64,000 nt of DNA from Streptomyces specialis (GCF_001493375.1 NZ_LN929838.1:174222-238221); one strand, 5' to 3'. Positions 1 to 8,841 are shown, counted from the stretch's first letter. Numbers and translations are program-made. Notes: generated by a model not told the origin, from the letters alone.

Positions 1-1234
1 GTGGGGGCTGGATCATGCGCACGTTCGAGATGCCACCCTGGTTCACACAGTCACGGGCAAGGTCGTGAACGTGCCAGTAGAAGTCAAGGTCGGACGCGAC
101 GGCGTTTACGGTGGTCTCGACCGGTGTGTAGGTGTGCAGAGGAGTCGAGACCCCGTCGTAGGAATAACCGAAGTTGTCCTTCGTCAGGATCTTGAGTGGC
201 TCTCCGCCGGTCCAGTCGATCCCGACGCGCACGTCGTACTCGTCGTTGTCGGTTGCTTCCGCCGTGGCTCGGATGAGCGCCATGAAGTCGGCGATGGCGC
301 ACTCGATGGCGGAGGACTCGACCTCCCAGCCCCCAAGGGATGCGTCGCGGCTCACGGGATGCCCGCCAATCGCGGCTGCCACGGTGACCGAGCCGTCATT
401 GTGGATACTGACCCACGCTTCCTTCCACGTCGAGTGCTCGCCCGTCGCCGTGTTCGCGGCGACCGAGCGCCGAAGTCCAGGTCGGGGGTTCAGCCGGTCC
501 ACGTTTTCCAGTGGATGGGTGCCGCCGCGCCCCGCATACACCAGCGCAAGATCCTCGGCTTTCGACAGCACGGCTCGGACTCCTTCACGGCTCAGGCGAT
601 CTCGGAAGCGAGGGATGCGGGGGTGGGCGACAGCGGTCAGCCATGCTCGTTTGTCGGTGTCGCGGCCGGCGGATGCCTCGGTGAACAGCGCGTCCAGGGC
701 CTCGGTCGCGTGGCGACGTTCCTCGAATCGCGCGCGGTACATGGCCTCGATCTGCCGCTCCTTCATCCACACCGTATCCGAGTCGTTGCGCACGGGCGCC
801 CCGAAATACTCGTTCCTGTAGATGAGATGTGGCCCCTCGACACTTGCGGGCACCTCGACAACGACGGCACGGTCTCCCCGCGCCCCGAGGCGATGGATAC
901 CCAGGCCGAAGACCGGCGGGGAGATAGCGGTGATCGCCGCGCTACGCAGGGCACGCTCGTGCGTCTCCCCAAACTCGCCCACGTCGACGCGTCCAGTCGC
1001 CGCCTTCTGGGCCTCGCACACACCGTAGACGATCAGTCCACCACCGCTGTTCGCCAACGCAGCCACATCCTTGGGAAAATCTGTCTGCGGCAGCCCTTTT
1101 GCAGGCGGGAGTTCGCCCTTCCAGTCCAGATCGTTCGTCTCCATCACACCGGCGGCGACCGCGGCATCGAGGAGCTCATCAGTCACGGGGCCAGGTGTCA
1201 TCCCGAGGGCACGGTGAAGTGCTGTGAAGCTCAT
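1..1234 (-). CDS. AlbA_2 (Schlafen-like) domain protein, partial
   Basis: Reading leftwards from an ATG at 1234-1232 (GGAG just upstream) the frame stays open to the window edge, so at least 411 residues are present and the C-terminus is missing. The N-terminal part carries the AlbA_2/AAA_4-type signature: a charged DLDWKGELP segment near residue 37, then DFPKDVAALANSGGGLIVYGV near residues 52-72. The family binds nucleic acid or nucleotide and is often annotated as a DNA-binding or transcriptional regulator. The rest is soluble with no membrane segment. The region after about residue 150 is not recognised. High GC3 in this frame supports it over the long opposite-strand frame 65-1696. Confidence 0.75.
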   Translation of the reverse strand, partial: MSFTALHRALGMTPGPVTDELLDAAVAAGVMETNDLDWKGELPPAKGLPQTDFPKDVAALANSGGGLIVYGVCEAQKAATGRVDVGEFGETHERALRSAAITAISPPVFGLGIHRLGARGDRAVVVEVPASVEGPHLIYRNEYFGAPVRNDSDTVWMKERQIEAMYRARFEERRHATEALDALFTEASAGRDTDKRAWLTAVAHPRIPRFRDRLSREGVRAVLSKAEDLALVYAGRGGTHPLENVDRLNPRPGLRRSVAANTATGEHSTWKEAWVSIHNDGSVTVAAAIGGHPVSRDASLGGWEVESSAIECAIADFMALIRATAEATDNDEYDVRVGIDWTGGEPLKILTKDNFGYSYDGVSTPLHTYTPVETTVNAVASDLDFYWHVHDLARDCVNQGGISNVRMIQPP

Positions 1235-1349
1235 GCTCCAAGCCTAGGGATCACCCACGACATCAAGGCGGGCCCGCGACAGCGGTGCGCAGAAACGCCG
1301 GCCTCCTTTCCCGGGACGGCGGTTCTTTCCTCGCGGGAGACGGCTCCTC

Positions 1350-2106
1350 TCAACGCTTCCAGCTCTCCGCAGTGGCCTCTTCGTTCGCCTCGGAACGGAC
1401 CGCGGCTACCAGCGCCCGTGATCTCCCGGCTCCCACACCGAGCCCCTTGCGCAGCGTCTCCCCCGAAATCGGCCGCTGGTGGGCCTGCCGATGCCGAGCG
1501 TCCTCCTCACGGCCCGCTCCAGCAGTTCCCTATCCGGCCGCCCCGTGGTCGATCTCCTCGACCGAGCACGAGGCTCGGGAACCGACTCCAACCGCCGATT
1601 CCTCGGAGCTGCCTGCGCCTCCTTCGTTCGGCGCGTCTGCCTTTCAACGGGCGCGTCCAATTCCTTCCCCGTCATGGTCGACGGTGGGCTGCCTGAAGTC
1701 GGCGACCGGCTCGGACCCGGTTCCAGCCACATCGTCCGTGTCGGCGATGGCCTGAAGCAGCCCGGGCCCGACCTCAGCCCATCCGATCAACAACAGCGGG
1801 CCGACCGCGTCGAACGCGGCCTTGCCATAGTGCCCCACCAGCAGCGGCTCCATGACATTCAACGCCAGGGTCATCACGCTGGCCAGCACCAACAGACGAC
1901 GAGCCGGACGGATCTCCACGGGCGGGGCCCCGTTCAACGCGAGAGAACGCACACCCAACAGCAACGCGAGCACCGACAGATCCACAGCAGGAGCCACCAA
2001 CGGCGCCACGTACGCCGACACACCCAGCCGCAGCCCCAGCGGCAGCACGTTCCCGATCCCGGACAGGAACGTCAGCCCAATCACCGCCCGCCATGATCGC
2101 GGTCAC
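1350..2106 (-). pseudogene. decayed DUF2637 membrane protein
   Basis: Three reading frames in sequence encode one DUF2637-type protein. From GTG at 2106 comes VTAIMAG; the frame then shifts to IGLTFLSGIGNVLPLGLRLG and onward through several hydrophobic segments (2084-1650). It shifts again near 1660 to a charged linker (1732-1490), and again near 1490 to HQRPISGETLRKGLGVGAG, the typical C-terminal helix-turn-helix-like tail of this family, ending at TGA 1352-1350. DUF2637 proteins have about four membrane helices and are common on actinomycete integrative and conjugative elements. At least three frameshifts mean it is dead, unless they are sequencing errors. Confidence 0.75.
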
Positions 2107-2550
2107 CCACCGAAGGGCCGCCTGTTACCCAACAGAGGCGCCCATCATTCTGCCCCGTTCAGGACAGATAGCCCGCATTGCTTCTTGTTCAGGAGAACGT
2201 CAGCAGGTGCGCCGGAGCATGCACTCGCCGCACAGCGCCGCTCCCTCCTCGCCCCCACGTCCACCGACCCGAGCCGTTGCCTGTCACCATCCATAGCCCA
2301 TCACTCCACGGCAAACCGCGTCTGTCTGCTCAGGGCGTGGGCGTAGTGGTCGTGTCGGTCCTCCGATTGAAACCCCCACGCGGTGGCACCATGAAGTTGA
2401 GGAACGGAGGTTCGGTCAATGCCGGGTTGGGCGGGAGCGCTCGGTCGAGCGTTCGGCCCGACAGAAACGACAGACTCCTTTACTCGGCTGAGTAGGATTG
2501 GCCGTAACCTCGAAGAACGGCTTGGAGCACGCCGCTCAGACACGCTTGTG
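2107..2550. other. no recognisable gene
   Basis: I see no supported gene here. Several short overlapping frames exist on both strands but none has convincing codon bias or a recognisable product. The stretch separates the DUF2637 remnant from the tRNA-like attachment remnant. Confidence 0.5.
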
Positions 2551-2593
2551 CTGGGGGTCAAGGGGTCGTGGGTTCAAATCCCGCCGTCCCGAC
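2551..2593 (+). other. tRNA-Pro(GGG) 3' end, probable att remnant
   Basis: The 43 bases match the anticodon loop to discriminator of an actinomycete tRNA-Pro. There is a loop CTGGGGG (anticodon GGG), a TCAAG anticodon 3' strand, the T-arm GTGGG-TTCAAAT-CCCGC and the acceptor 3' strand CGTCCCG. Upstream the anticodon 5' strand is broken and no D-arm or acceptor 5' strand is visible, so this is not a functional tRNA. Integrating elements that use tRNA genes leave exactly such 3' copies, and an integrase pseudogene lies about 110 bases away. Confidence 0.75.
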
Positions 2594-2705
2594 TGGAGTG
2601 TCAGGCTCCGTCGCAGGTCAGGGCCCTGTCTCACGTAAGTGAGGCGGGGCCTTCCTCATGCCGCAGGCCGTGCCTCTCACGAGCGGTCCGCGGCGTGGTG
2701 TCCTC

Positions 2706-3615
2706 TCACCGGCGGCGCAGTACCTCGTCCATCCGCTCGGTGGCGGGCCGGAGGTGTTCGACGTTCGGGTGGACGTGGACCCGCTTGGTGAAGGACAGGT
2801 CGCTGCGCCCGGCCCATGCGGCAAGCACGACGTGGGGCAGCGGGAGGGTGCGCTTGTCGGCCTCGGTCTTGGGTGCCTTCTCCACGGCCTCCCGCTCGAC
2901 GTTGGTGCGGGTCTTCGCCACGGTGATGGTCCCGGCGTTCAGGTCGACGTCGATCCAGCGCGGCCCGCAGACCTCGGCCGGTCGCAGGCCCGGCAGCATC
3001 GGGGCGTACAGCCGGTCGGTGGCGATGTGCCGCAGGAACGGCACGATCTCCTGATCGGTCCACGGCACCCTCCTGGCCTTCGCCGCGGCGGCTGCCTCCC
3101 TGGCGTGGCGCGGGATGGTGACGTACTGGGCCACGTTGCGGGGCACGAGCTGCCGCCGCACCGCCATGTTCAGTGCCGCCCGCAGACGCCCCAGGGTCAG
3201 CCGCACCGAGCGGATCCCCGGCCCGGTGCCCGGCTTTCCGCCCCGCGCGCGCCCGGCGGTCAGCATCCAGTCGACCAGGCCCTCGATGTCCTCCTCCGTG
3301 AGCTTCTGCAGCGGCGGTCCCCCAGGTGGGCGCGCACCCGGCGCAGGGCGTCCGCTTCGTTGGCTTCGGTGGCCTCCTCGACCTCCCGCACCGCGCTTTT
3401 CAGCCGGGTGTCGAGTCACTCGTTCACGGTGATCTTCTCCGGCGCGACGACCGTGCCCGCGTTCATCCCGTGCCGGATGCGGGCGAGTTCGGCGACCGCG
3501 TCCTTCCTCGTGCCGAAGGTGCGCGTCAGCTGTCTGCGTTTCCCCTCAGCCGTCGTGCCGATGTCGATGACGAGCCGGTAGCGCGTGCGGCCGTCCCTGA
3601 GCAGGCGTCCTTCCA
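2706..3615 (-). pseudogene. tyrosine recombinase (integrase), inactivated
   Basis: The product is a site-specific integrase of the actinomycete tRNA-targeting type. The N-terminal part (about 3615-3420) reads DIGTTAEGKRRQLTRTFGTR and then meets an in-frame TGA where the family has Trp (NEWLDT). A frameshift follows near 3330. The frame 3419-2706 holds LTEEDIEGLVDWMLTAGRAR, the core-binding domain and the first catalytic Arg region (GLRPAEVCG). The segment with the His-x-x-Arg box is deleted, joining AAWAGR directly to DLSFTKR, and the nucleophile Tyr position reads His (TKRVHVHP). It therefore cannot recombine DNA. It is transcribed towards the adjacent tRNA-Pro att remnant. Confidence 0.8.
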
Positions 3616-3927
3616 GTCACCGTGCGCCGCCCGGCTATCGAGCGGCAGCGCGGAACACCAGGTGTTGTGGGGCATGACGTTGGTGGCACAGGCCGATGTC
3701 AGTGAAACCAAGGTGCTTCGACTGGCGTCGGTCGGGTAGCGTGCGGGCCATGTCGAGTCCTGAGTCAGACAAGGTGGGGGCTTTCGGTCACGCCGTCAGC
3801 CCCCTGAACCACTGAACTCGTAGCCCTGTCGTCGCGCCGCATTCTGCGGCCGGGCGAGTGTGTCCTTGGGGCTGGCCGCGGTGACGAGATGACCTTCTCG
3901 TGCTTCTCCTCACCTCGGAGCCACTCG

Positions 3928-5106
3928 ATGCCTCTCCCGCTGTACCTGCTTGCCATGGCGGTTTTCGCCATGGGCACCTCGGAATTCATGCTCGCCGGCC
4001 TCCTGCCGGACATCGCCTCAGACCTCGAAGTCACCGTCGGGACAGCCGGAACGCTTACCTCGGCCTTCGCGGTCGGCATGATCGTCGGTGCCCCCCTTGT
4101 GGCCGCGCTTGCCCGCGACTGGCCCAGGCGCTCCAGCCTTCTCGGGTTCATCCTCGCTTTCGCGGCAGCTCATGCCGTGGGCGCCATCACCACCAGCTTC
4201 CCCGTCCTGTTCGCCACCCGGGTCGTCGCCGCGCTCGCGAACGCGGGGTTCCTTGCCGTCGCTCTGACGGCTGCCGCCACGCTGGTCTCACCCGACAGGA
4301 AGGGACGTGCGCTGGCCGTGCTGCTGTCGGGCACGACGGTGGCCACGATCGCCGGTGTCCCTGGCGGCTCGGTGCTCGGCACGTTGCTCGGCTGGCGGGC
4401 CACATTCTGGGCCGTCGCCGCTCTCTGCCTGCCTGCGGCACTTGGCATCCTGAAGGGAATCCCAGCAGGGCGTGATGAGGATGAGGCGACTGGCCGGCCG
4501 GCGTTGCGAGCGGAGCTCGCCCAGCTCACACGGCCGCGGTTGATCCTGGTGATGCTGCTCGGCGCGCTGGTGAACTCGGCGACCTTCGGAAGCCTCACCT
4601 TCCTCGCCCCCGTGGTGACCGACAGCGCCGGGCTGGGCGAGTTGTGGATCTCTGTCGCTCTGGTGCTCTTCGGCGCCGGATCCTTCGTGGGCGTCACCGT
4701 CGCCGGCCAGCTGTCCGACCGGCGTCCCGGTCCGGTCATCGCAGTCGGCGGCCCGCTGCTGCTCATCGGCTGGCCGACCCTGGCCATGCTGGCCAACGAG
4801 CCGGTCGCCCTGTTCATCCTCGTGTTCGTGCAGGGTGCGCTGTCGTTCGCGCTGGGCAGCACGCTGATCACGCGTGTCCTCTACGAGGCCGCGGGAGCCC
4901 CCACCATGGCCGGGTCGTATGCGACCGCGGCGCTCAACGTGGGCGCCGCCGCCGGCCCTGTCATCGCCGCGGCCACCCTCAGCACCGAAGCCGGGAACCT
5001 CGGGCCGCTGTGGGCAAGCGGACTCCTCGTCGCGATCGCGCTGCTCATCGCGTTCCCCCTCCTCACCGCCATCACGGCCCGCCGGAGCACCGAGGTACTC
5101 CGGTGA
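3928..5106 (+). CDS. Cmx/CmrA-type drug efflux MFS transporter
   Basis: This is a 392-residue, 12-helix major facilitator of the drug:H+ antiporter family. The start MPLPLYLLAMAVFAMGTSEF is characteristic of actinobacterial Cmx/CmrA chloramphenicol exporters, including the MGTSEFMLAGLLPDIA run in helix 1. I chose ATG 3928 because GGAG lies 7 bases upstream; an in-frame ATG at 3889 would add 13 unhelpful polar residues. A central loop (EGIPAGRDEDEATGRP region) divides two six-helix halves. It should pump hydrophobic drugs, chloramphenicol most likely by family, out across the membrane. It is intact although surrounded by gene debris. Substrate is inferred from family only. Confidence 0.82.
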   Translation: MPLPLYLLAMAVFAMGTSEFMLAGLLPDIASDLEVTVGTAGTLTSAFAVGMIVGAPLVAALARDWPRRSSLLGFILAFAAAHAVGAITTSFPVLFATRVVAALANAGFLAVALTAAATLVSPDRKGRALAVLLSGTTVATIAGVPGGSVLGTLLGWRATFWAVAALCLPAALGILKGIPAGRDEDEATGRPALRAELAQLTRPRLILVMLLGALVNSATFGSLTFLAPVVTDSAGLGELWISVALVLFGAGSFVGVTVAGQLSDRRPGPVIAVGGPLLLIGWPTLAMLANEPVALFILVFVQGALSFALGSTLITRVLYEAAGAPTMAGSYATAALNVGAAAGPVIAAATLSTEAGNLGPLWASGLLVAIALLIAFPLLTAITARRSTEVLR

Positions 5107-5433
5107 CACATGCGAACGCCCCCTTGAACATCGAGGGACGCCCAAGGCTCGCGGAGCGCTGCCCCACCCGTCCGATCGCGCATGTCGCCGCCGAGGCCGG
5201 TGTCTCCCGCGCCTGCCTGTCCAAGTGGAAGAACCGGTACGACACGCGCGGCGAAGTCGGGCTGCGGGACCGCCCAAGCCTCCCGCGATCCTCACCGGCC
5301 CAGACCCCACCCGATGGTGTCGAACGGATCGAGCGGTCGCGGCGGGACAACAAGTGGTCCAGCCGCCGGATCGCCCTCGAACTCGCAGGCCAGGGAGTGC
5401 GGATCAGCGAGCGCGCCGTAGGCCGGTGGCCGT
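5103..5433 (+). pseudogene. IS481-family transposase, N-terminal fragment
   Basis: Starting with a GTG that overlaps the exporter stop codon, the frame reads like the helix-turn-helix N-terminus of IS481 transposases: RPIAHVAAEAGVSRACLSKW followed by RYDTRGEVGLRDRPSLPRSS and a second HTH-like segment. The DDE catalytic domain is absent. The sequence switches abruptly near 5433 to an unrelated enzyme fragment. No terminal inverted repeat was recognised here. Confidence 0.7.
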
Positions 5434-5566
5434 CGGGCTCCGCGCGGGAGAGACGGTGCTGATCCACGGCGCCGCCGGCGGCGTCGGCCATCTCGCCGTG
5501 CAGTTGGCGGCCGGGCGCGGCGCCACGGTGCTGGGGACCGCGAGCCCCGGCAAGCACGATCTGCTC
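5434..5566 (+). pseudogene. zinc-type quinone oxidoreductase, internal fragment
   Basis: About 44 codons encode GLRAGETVLIHGAAGGVGHL and the following VQLAAGRGATVLGTASPGKH, which is the nucleotide-binding Rossmann segment (AAGGVG) of MDR-type quinone oxidoreductases. It has neither start nor stop of its own and is joined on both sides to unrelated sequence, so it is a recombination relic. Confidence 0.7.
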
Positions 5567-5567
5567 C

Positions 5568-6026
5568 GGGATCCGCCACCGCACCGGGGACGACGCCGCC
5601 CTCCTGATCACCCGCACCCGGCAACTCGCCCCGCAGGACGTCGCCACCTGGCCCCTGCCCGAAGACCCCATCGCCGCCCACGAAGCCCGCGACCACATCC
5701 GCGAGCAACTCCGCGCCTGGGGCATCAGCGACGACATCGAGATGACCACCGAACTCCTCGCCAGCGAACTCATCGGCAACGTCATCCGCCACGCGAAGGG
5801 CCCCATCCGTCTCCGCCTGCTGCGCAGCCGCACCCTGGTCCTGGAAGTCTCCGACGGCTCCCTGACGACGCCCCACATCCGCCACACCACCCCCGCCGAC
5901 GAGGGCGGACGCGGCCTCCAGCTCGTCGCCGCCATGGCCCAGCGCTGGGGCACCCGCTACACCGCCACCGGCAAATCCATCTGGACCGAACAACCCATCC
6001 CGGACGGACCCGGACCAGCACACTGA
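5568..6026 (+). pseudogene. SpoIIE/PP2C-type phosphatase, C-terminal ATPase domain fragment
   Basis: The frame GIRHRTGDDAALLITRTRQL is the end of a PP2C phosphatase domain. It is followed by an RsbW-like HATPase domain with the N-box ELLASELIGNVIRHAKGPI and the G-box EGGRGLQLVAAMAQRWGTRY, ending KSIWTEQ and a stop at 6026. This order is typical of Streptomyces anti-sigma regulatory multi-domain proteins. Everything N-terminal to the phosphatase tail is missing, so it is a 3' gene fragment, although a short HATPase peptide from ATG 5742 could in principle be made. Confidence 0.72.
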
Positions 6027-6035
6027 CCGCCGTCG

Positions 6036-6245
6036 TCACCCCGTCAGCTCCAGCACCGCGCGCAGCAGGCGGTCGATGTGGACGGTGGTGGTACCGGCGC
6101 CCAAGCTCACGCGGACGGGCTGGCGCGGGCCGTCGCAGCCGGCCACCGGGCCGGTGTCGGGCAGCAGGACGCGGACCAGGGGCTGGGCGCGGAACAGGCC
6201 GAGCGGACGCCGATGCGGCGCCGCCGGGGTGGGGGTGGAGGACAT
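6036..6245 (-). pseudogene. C-terminal gene fragment, possibly class V aminotransferase
   Basis: The 69-codon frame from ATG 6245 has excellent G/C third-position bias, so it derives from a real gene. It contains PLVRVLLPDTGPVAGCDGPR and VRVSLGAGTTTVHIDRLLRA, resembling the last part of PLP-dependent class V aminotransferase or desulfurase-like proteins. There is no clear ribosome binding site. It lies just downstream of the radical SAM gene on the same strand, but the gap contains a fragment in the other direction, so a link to the RiPP locus is doubtful. Identification is weak. Confidence 0.35.
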
Positions 6246-6254
6246 CGTCTCGTG

Positions 6255-6454
6255 TCGTGCCGTCTGGACTCGCCGTACCGGGCCGGGACACACCGGGCCC
6301 GGGTCAAGTCCGGGTGGGAGGGCGACACCACCGACGCCCGCCTGGTCGGGCTGGTCGGCGCGGCGGGTCGCCCGGTCGCGGTGCTGGTCGAGCTGCCCGG
6401 CGGCCGCAGCGCCGTGACATCGCCGCGGCTGGACGCCGCGCAGGCCCGCCGTTG
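6255..6454 (+). pseudogene. unidentified coding fragment
   Basis: In the plus frame that includes 6300-6450 nearly every codon ends in G or C and the translation (YRAGTHRARVKSGWEGDTTD, then LVGLVGAAGRPVAVLVELPG) looks protein-like, whereas the opposite-strand frames are poor. It has no start or stop of its own and abuts the end of the radical SAM gene. I do not recognise the family. Confidence 0.3.
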
Positions 6455-7489
6455 TCACCGCCGCGACGCGCGGGCTGCGGGTCCGGCGATGAGGACCGGC
6501 TCGCGGGACCGCTCCGGACGGCGCGGCATCCCGGCCCAGGGGCAGCCGACGGCGGACCAGTCGTCCTCGGCCCAGCCGCGCAGCCACGGGCTCAGCCGCT
6601 CGTTGTCGATGTCCAGGGTGCCGTCCGGCAGCAGCCGTCCGATCGTGTTCGCCGGGTCGGAGAGGGCGACGGTGCACTTGCCGAGGGTGCCGTCCGCCCG
6701 GATCACCAGCGAGTTGGGGCGCGCCGCGTAACAGGCCGAGCGGGCCGGGGGACCGGCGGCGCCGGGACCGAGCACCGCCGCCAACGTCCCGTGGATCTCC
6801 GCCCGTCCGGCGCCCGGCAGGATGTCGAGCGCCGCGTCGTTCGGTCCGCCCATCCGTTCCACGGGCTTGAGGTGGACCGAGAAGCGCTCGTCGCCGAGGA
6901 ACGTGTCGCGCAGCTCGGCCAGGAAGCCCGGCATGGACGGGAGGTTGGCCGGGGTGAGGTGGACACGCAGCATGATCCGGATCGGGAGCGCGCTGTCCCG
7001 CAGGGACAGCAGGTTCCGCCGGATCCGGTGGAACGAGCCGCCGCCGTCCGCCCGCACCCGCGTGGTGTCGTGGATGTCGGGCGGGCCGTCCAGCGAGATC
7101 TGGTGGCGGCGCACGCCCAGGGCGGCGAGCCGGGCGGCCGTCGGCTCGTCGAGGAGATAGCCGTTGGTGGTCATGTCGGCCGCGTAGCGCAGATCGTCCC
7201 GTCCGGCGGCCGACGCGGTGATGTGGGCCGAGACGTCCTCCACCACGGCCCGCGCCAGCAGCGGCTCGCCGCCGAACCACGACACGTCGAGGGAGCGCAG
7301 CCCGGGCAGCCGCCGGTCGATGAGCCGCTTGACGGCCTCGACGGTCGCGGGGCGCATGCGGCCGACGGCGAAGTCCTCGTAGCAGTAGACGCAGCGGAAG
7401 TTGCACTGCTCGGTGGGGAGGACGATCAGGTGCAGCGACTCATCGGTGAGTGCCGCCGCGAGCTCCTCCTCGAAGGGGGTCCGGTTCAC
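6455..7489 (-). CDS. radical SAM/SPASM peptide maturase
   Basis: A 344-residue radical SAM protein that should use S-adenosylmethionine and an iron-sulfur cluster to install a radical cross-link or epimerisation in a ribosomal peptide. The cluster-binding CxxxCxxC appears as CNFRCVYC at residues 29-36, followed by the GGEP-like WFGGEPLL motif near 75 and a Leu/Asp-rich barrel. The C-terminal third has Cys residues in ACYAARP, LGKCTVAL and VGCPWAGM, typical of a short SPASM/twitch auxiliary-cluster domain. It starts at GTG 7489, 15 bases after the stop of a 60-residue peptide gene that is the likely substrate. Confidence 0.85.
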   Translation of the reverse strand: MNRTPFEEELAAALTDESLHLIVLPTEQCNFRCVYCYEDFAVGRMRPATVEAVKRLIDRRLPGLRSLDVSWFGGEPLLARAVVEDVSAHITASAAGRDDLRYAADMTTNGYLLDEPTAARLAALGVRRHQISLDGPPDIHDTTRVRADGGGSFHRIRRNLLSLRDSALPIRIMLRVHLTPANLPSMPGFLAELRDTFLGDERFSVHLKPVERMGGPNDAALDILPGAGRAEIHGTLAAVLGPGAAGPPARSACYAARPNSLVIRADGTLGKCTVALSDPANTIGRLLPDGTLDIDNERLSPWLRGWAEDDWSAVGCPWAGMPRRPERSREPVLIAGPAARASRR

Positions 7490-7504
7490 GGGTCCGGTCC
7501 CGCG

Positions 7505-7687
7505 CTACCTGGGGACTCCGCCGCCGCAGAAGGGCACGCAGTTGACGTTGATGACCAGCCCTCGCGCATCGGCCTCGGGGACGGCGCCCCGGGCGCGCTC
7601 CATCAGCTCCGGGGCGTTGAGGATGATGCGCCCCTCCTTGTCCAGCTCGACGCCGATCGACCCGGCGGCCGTTCCCTGCTCGGCCAT
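7505..7687 (-). CDS. RiPP precursor peptide candidate (60 aa)
   Basis: ATG 7687 is preceded by AAGGAG at a good distance and the gene ends just before the radical SAM gene, implying one transcript. The N-terminal leader-like part is acidic (LDKEGRIILNAPELMERARG). The C-terminal core-like tail GLVINVNCVPFCGGGVPR has two Cys, an Asn-Val-Asn run, Pro-Phe and a Gly triplet. Cys and neighbouring residues are plausible sites for a thioether or carbon-carbon link made by the neighbouring enzyme. I do not recognise the precursor family. Precursor function is inferred from size, position and composition. Confidence 0.7.
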   Translation of the reverse strand: MAEQGTAAGSIGVELDKEGRIILNAPELMERARGAVPEADARGLVINVNCVPFCGGGVPR

Positions 7688-7701
7688 GATGTGCTCCTTC
7701 C

Positions 7702-7734
7702 GGTGGGAGCCGCGCCCTCGCGGCGGCTCCCACC
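7702..7734 (-). promoter_or_regulatory. 12-bp perfect hairpin in the RiPP leader region
   Basis: Perfect 12-bp arms (GGTGGGAGCCGC and its complement) surround a 9-base loop, lying immediately upstream of the AAGGAG of the precursor peptide gene. It could be a 5'-UTR attenuator, an operator, or the terminator of whatever once lay upstream. No U-run follows on the minus strand. Confidence 0.55.
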
Positions 7735-7800
7735 CACTGTCACGCCGCTCTCCGGCCGCCGCGAGCGGGGGCCGCCGGACGGGTGGGGGGACGGTCGCGG

Positions 7801-8000
7801 CTACAGCCGCTCGAAGCCGCGCACCCGTTCCCGGTCGGTGACCGCCGTCTCGAACGCGGCCAGTGCGCGCGGCCTGCGCGTCGTGGGCGACGACCGACTC
7901 GCCGAAGACCTGGGTGAGGGCCGCGCACTCGCTCTGCGCGAAGAGATCGAGGCGCTGACGGGCTTCCGGATCTCCTTCTGCGATCCTCGTCTCTACCAGC
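7801..8000 (-). pseudogene. unidentified frameshifted C-terminal fragment
   Basis: Codon bias supports RIAEGDPEARQRLDLFAQSE and the following TQVFGESVVAHDAQAAR, then a one-frame shift near 7870 to AAFETAVTDRERVRGFERL and a TAG at 7803-7801. The 5' part is replaced by a solute-binding protein fragment on the other strand. Family not recognised. Confidence 0.35.
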
Positions 8001-8841
8001 CGGGGACTCTCACTGTCGCTATGTACGCGGACCGAGCCGCAGCCGGCGGCGTCCCCGGGCTCACCCCTGGGGGGACGGTGGCCTCCAACCGGATCTGGCC
8101 TACGCGCTGGGCGAGCAACTCGGCCTGCGGGTGGAGATCGTCGACGCCGGCACGCCAAGCGACATGGTCGCCGGTCTCCTGTCCCACGAGGATCTGTCTC
8201 AGCGATTTGACGTCGCCATGCCGGTGCAGGAAGTCGCGTACTTCGGCAGGGGTGAACTGGAGAATGTCGATCTCATTCACTACTTCGACCACGGGTACTC
8301 GGTTTACACCTGGCGACAAGCGTCCCAGGGTATCCAGTCGTGGGCCGACCTCTGCGGCATGGAGATCGACGTCCAGAACGACGAGTACGCAGCCGCGGTC
8401 GAGGAGCGGTCCTCCGAGGTGTGCGGTTCGAATCCGATGGAGGTGCGGACCGGTCCTCTTGGCGACGTGGAGGCGGTGATCACTGGTCTTCCGTGGGCCG
8501 TCAACGAAGCGCAGGACTCCGAAGGTGAGATTCACCTGTCCGGCGGTGATCTGACCGAGGACCTTCCGATGGCCATGTTCGTGGGCGACGCCAACCCCGA
8601 TTTGCGGGACGCCCTTCTGGCAGCCCTTGGCGCGCTGATCGACAGTGGTGAGTATGGCGACATCCTGGCTGACTGGGGGCTGGAGGACGGTGCCGTCGCG
8701 GCGGCCAACTCATCAGCGGTTCCTGACCTCGGCGGGTCACCGCTCGCAGCGCGCGAGAGGTGGGGTCGTCGCCGGTCTCCGGCAAGGAAACGCATGTTCT
8801 CCACGAGCGCCGCGTCAACACCCGACCGGAAGGCGCCTTGA
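8000..8841 (+). pseudogene. polar amino-acid-type ABC solute-binding protein, 5'-truncated
   Basis: The SBP_bac_3 signature starts without signal peptide as PGTLTVAMYAD (8000-8035), shifts frame near 8075, and continues GLQPDLAYALGEQLGLRVEI through VDAGTPSDMVAGLLS. It then runs through a typical lobe-2 and return (LPMAMFVGDANPDLRDALL) to YGDILADWGLEDGAVA near 8715. Residues after that are read through antisense transposon debris. The missing secretion signal and frameshift make it non-functional. Such proteins normally sit outside the membrane feeding an ABC importer. Confidence 0.72.

Noticed and set aside
65..1696. 543-codon open frame on the plus strand
   Set aside because: It is antisense to the AlbA_2-domain gene and the DUF2637 remnant, has poor codon bias and no recognisable product.
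2551..2593. functional tRNA-Pro gene
   Set aside because: No D-arm, acceptor 5' strand or paired anticodon 5' strand lies upstream, so only the 3' end exists.
4874..8479. 1201-codon open frame on the plus strand
   Set aside because: It runs through the exporter, several unrelated gene fragments and antisense to the radical SAM gene; only two short parts (quinone oxidoreductase and solute-binding protein pieces) are real coding sequence.
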